From NCBI RefSeq assembly GCF_030813595.1, contig NZ_JAUSUH010000005.1:186001-250000 (forward strand): a stretch of DNA of 64,000 bases, given 5' to 3'. This stretch comes from Ancylobacter vacuolatus (GTDB lineage Bacteria; Pseudomonadota; Alphaproteobacteria; Rhizobiales; Xanthobacteraceae). Each line of letters starts with the position of its first letter. Positions within the stretch are counted from its first letter, which is position 1. Positions 63,277-64,000 of this stretch are shown here, piece after piece. A program made the translations under genes and the position numbers. The notes beneath the pieces were generated by a model. It did no database searches. It was not told where the DNA came from and was given only the letters and a program-made list of their open reading frames with translations.

Positions 63277-64000
63277 ATGGCCGTTCTGCCCGTTGCCCGT
63301 GCCCTGTCCTCCTGCCGGCCAGCCTTCCTTGCGGTCGGGGCGTTCTCGGCCGTCATCAACCTGTTGATGCTCGCCGGCTCGCTCTACATGCTGCAGGTCT
63401 ATGACCGGGTGCTGAGCGCGCGCAGCGTGCCGACGCTGGTCGGCCTGTCGCTGCTGCTGCTCGCCGCCTATGCTCTGCAGGGCTTTCTCGACTCGGTGCG
63501 GGTGAAGATGCTGGCCCGCATCGGCGCGCGCTTCGACGAGCAAATCTCCCCGCTCGCCTTCGCCGCCGCCCGCCGGCTGTCGCTGGCCGGACGGCGTGCC
63601 GACGAGGCGCTGCAGCCGATCCGCGACCTCGACCACATCCGGGGATTTCTGGCCTCGCTCGGCCCCACCGCCCTGTTCGACATGCCGTGGATGCCGCTGT
63701 TCTTCGCCGGCTGCTTCCTGCTGCATCCCTGGCTCGGCCTGCTGGCCCTGGGCGGAGGCGCCCTCATCGTCGCGCTGACGCTGGCGACCGAGCGGGCCAG
63801 CCGTTCGGCCCTGAAAGCCCAGATGGCCAGCCGCGCCGCGCGCGAGGCGCTGGCCGAGGCGTGCCGGCGCAATGCCGAGGCGGTCACGGCGATGGGCATG
63901 GGCGGGGCGTTCGGCGGTAAGTGGCTGGAGGCCAACCGGCGCCATGTCGGCGACTGGCTGGCCGCCGCCGATATCACCGGGGCCAGCGGCGCCTTCGCCA
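63277..64000 (+). CDS. Type I secretion ABC transporter, N-terminal part (PrtD-like), cut by window edge
   Basis: 241 codons are present from the ATG at 63277 before the window ends. AVINLLMLAGSLYMLQVYDR and VLSARSVPTLVGLSLLLLAA open the transmembrane domain, and VKMLARIGARFDEQI, DLDHIRGFLASLGPTALFD, MPWMPLFFAGCFLLHPWLG follow. These are typical of PrtD/AprD-type type I secretion ATPases with the ABC_membrane fold. The ATPase domain, the HlyD-like partner and the exported substrate would lie beyond 64000. Confidence 0.86.
   Translation, partial: MAVLPVARALSSCRPAFLAVGAFSAVINLLMLAGSLYMLQVYDRVLSARSVPTLVGLSLLLLAAYALQGFLDSVRVKMLARIGARFDEQISPLAFAAARRLSLAGRRADEALQPIRDLDHIRGFLASLGPTALFDMPWMPLFFAGCFLLHPWLGLLALGGGALIVALTLATERASRSALKAQMASRAAREALAEACRRNAEAVTAMGMGGAFGGKWLEANRRHVGDWLAAADITGASGAFA

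Overview
The window is a high-GC chromosomal segment from an alphaproteobacterium. The evidence is a SciP/DUF1153 homologue, a BA14K-family secreted protein, a Rhodobacter-type PmtA-like methyltransferase and intergenic palindromic repeats of the kind common in Hyphomicrobiales. Xanthobacteraceae (Ancylobacter/Starkeya/Xanthobacter-like) is my best guess, but no rRNA is present to confirm it. There are about 60 protein genes and one tRNA, with no rRNA, CRISPR array, prophage or insertion sequence visible.

Region 1 (1-12.5 kb) is organic-acid metabolism under two FCD-type GntR regulators. The first lies next to a class III CoA-transferase, and a 16-bp motif is repeated in front of both genes. 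The second lies downstream of a serine-glyoxylate-type aminotransferase, which is divergent from a fused FAD/Fe-S 2-hydroxyacid dehydrogenase. Further on, a TRAP transporter (dctPQM) is divergent from a GlcG/HbpS-like gene. The two divergent promoter regions share an identical 19-bp motif, so they probably form one uptake-and-oxidation regulon. An HxlR regulator/azoreductase pair with a palindromic operator lies between the two regulator genes.

Region 2 (12.6-18.2 kb) holds a BA14K protein, tRNA-Met, a Nudix hydrolase, a metallophosphoesterase, a tail-anchored unknown protein, an FMN 2-hydroxyacid oxidase and a PPOX-family protein. Region 3 (17.4-25.2 kb) is a C-P lyase locus, phnF divergent from phnGHIJKLMN, with a 24-bp palindrome in the divergent promoter. 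Palindromic repeats are wedged between phnJ/phnK, phnK/phnL and phnL/phnM. No phnCDE transporter is in the window. Region 4 (25.2-33.8 kb) is mostly housekeeping and single genes: an unknown protein, sciP, mnmA, a PmtA-like methyltransferase, two alpha/beta hydrolases, a glutathionyl-hydroquinone reductase, two GNATs and a DHFR-like reductase.

Region 5 (33.8-44.0 kb) is a MoxR ATPase/DUF58/BatA-like operon, divergent from a tightly overlapping DUF1285/Nudix CoA pyrophosphatase/DUF6111/CCA-transferase operon. Region 6 (44.2-55.0 kb) is the most interesting accessory block. A LuxR-type regulator is divergent from an eight-gene operon: a polyamine-type ABC transporter, a hydantoin/Asp-Glu racemase-family protein, a DUF917 (S-Me-THD) protein, a hydantoinase A-type protein and a threonine-aldolase-like PLP enzyme. 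A convergent amidase follows. I read this as an uptake and degradation system for a hydantoin or thiohydantoin compound. Region 7 (55.2-64.0 kb) has a calcineurin-like phosphatase, a CYTH-CHAD triphosphatase, an Orn/Lys/Arg decarboxylase with a GNAT, a LytS/LytTR two-component system and the start of a type I secretion ABC transporter cut by the window edge.
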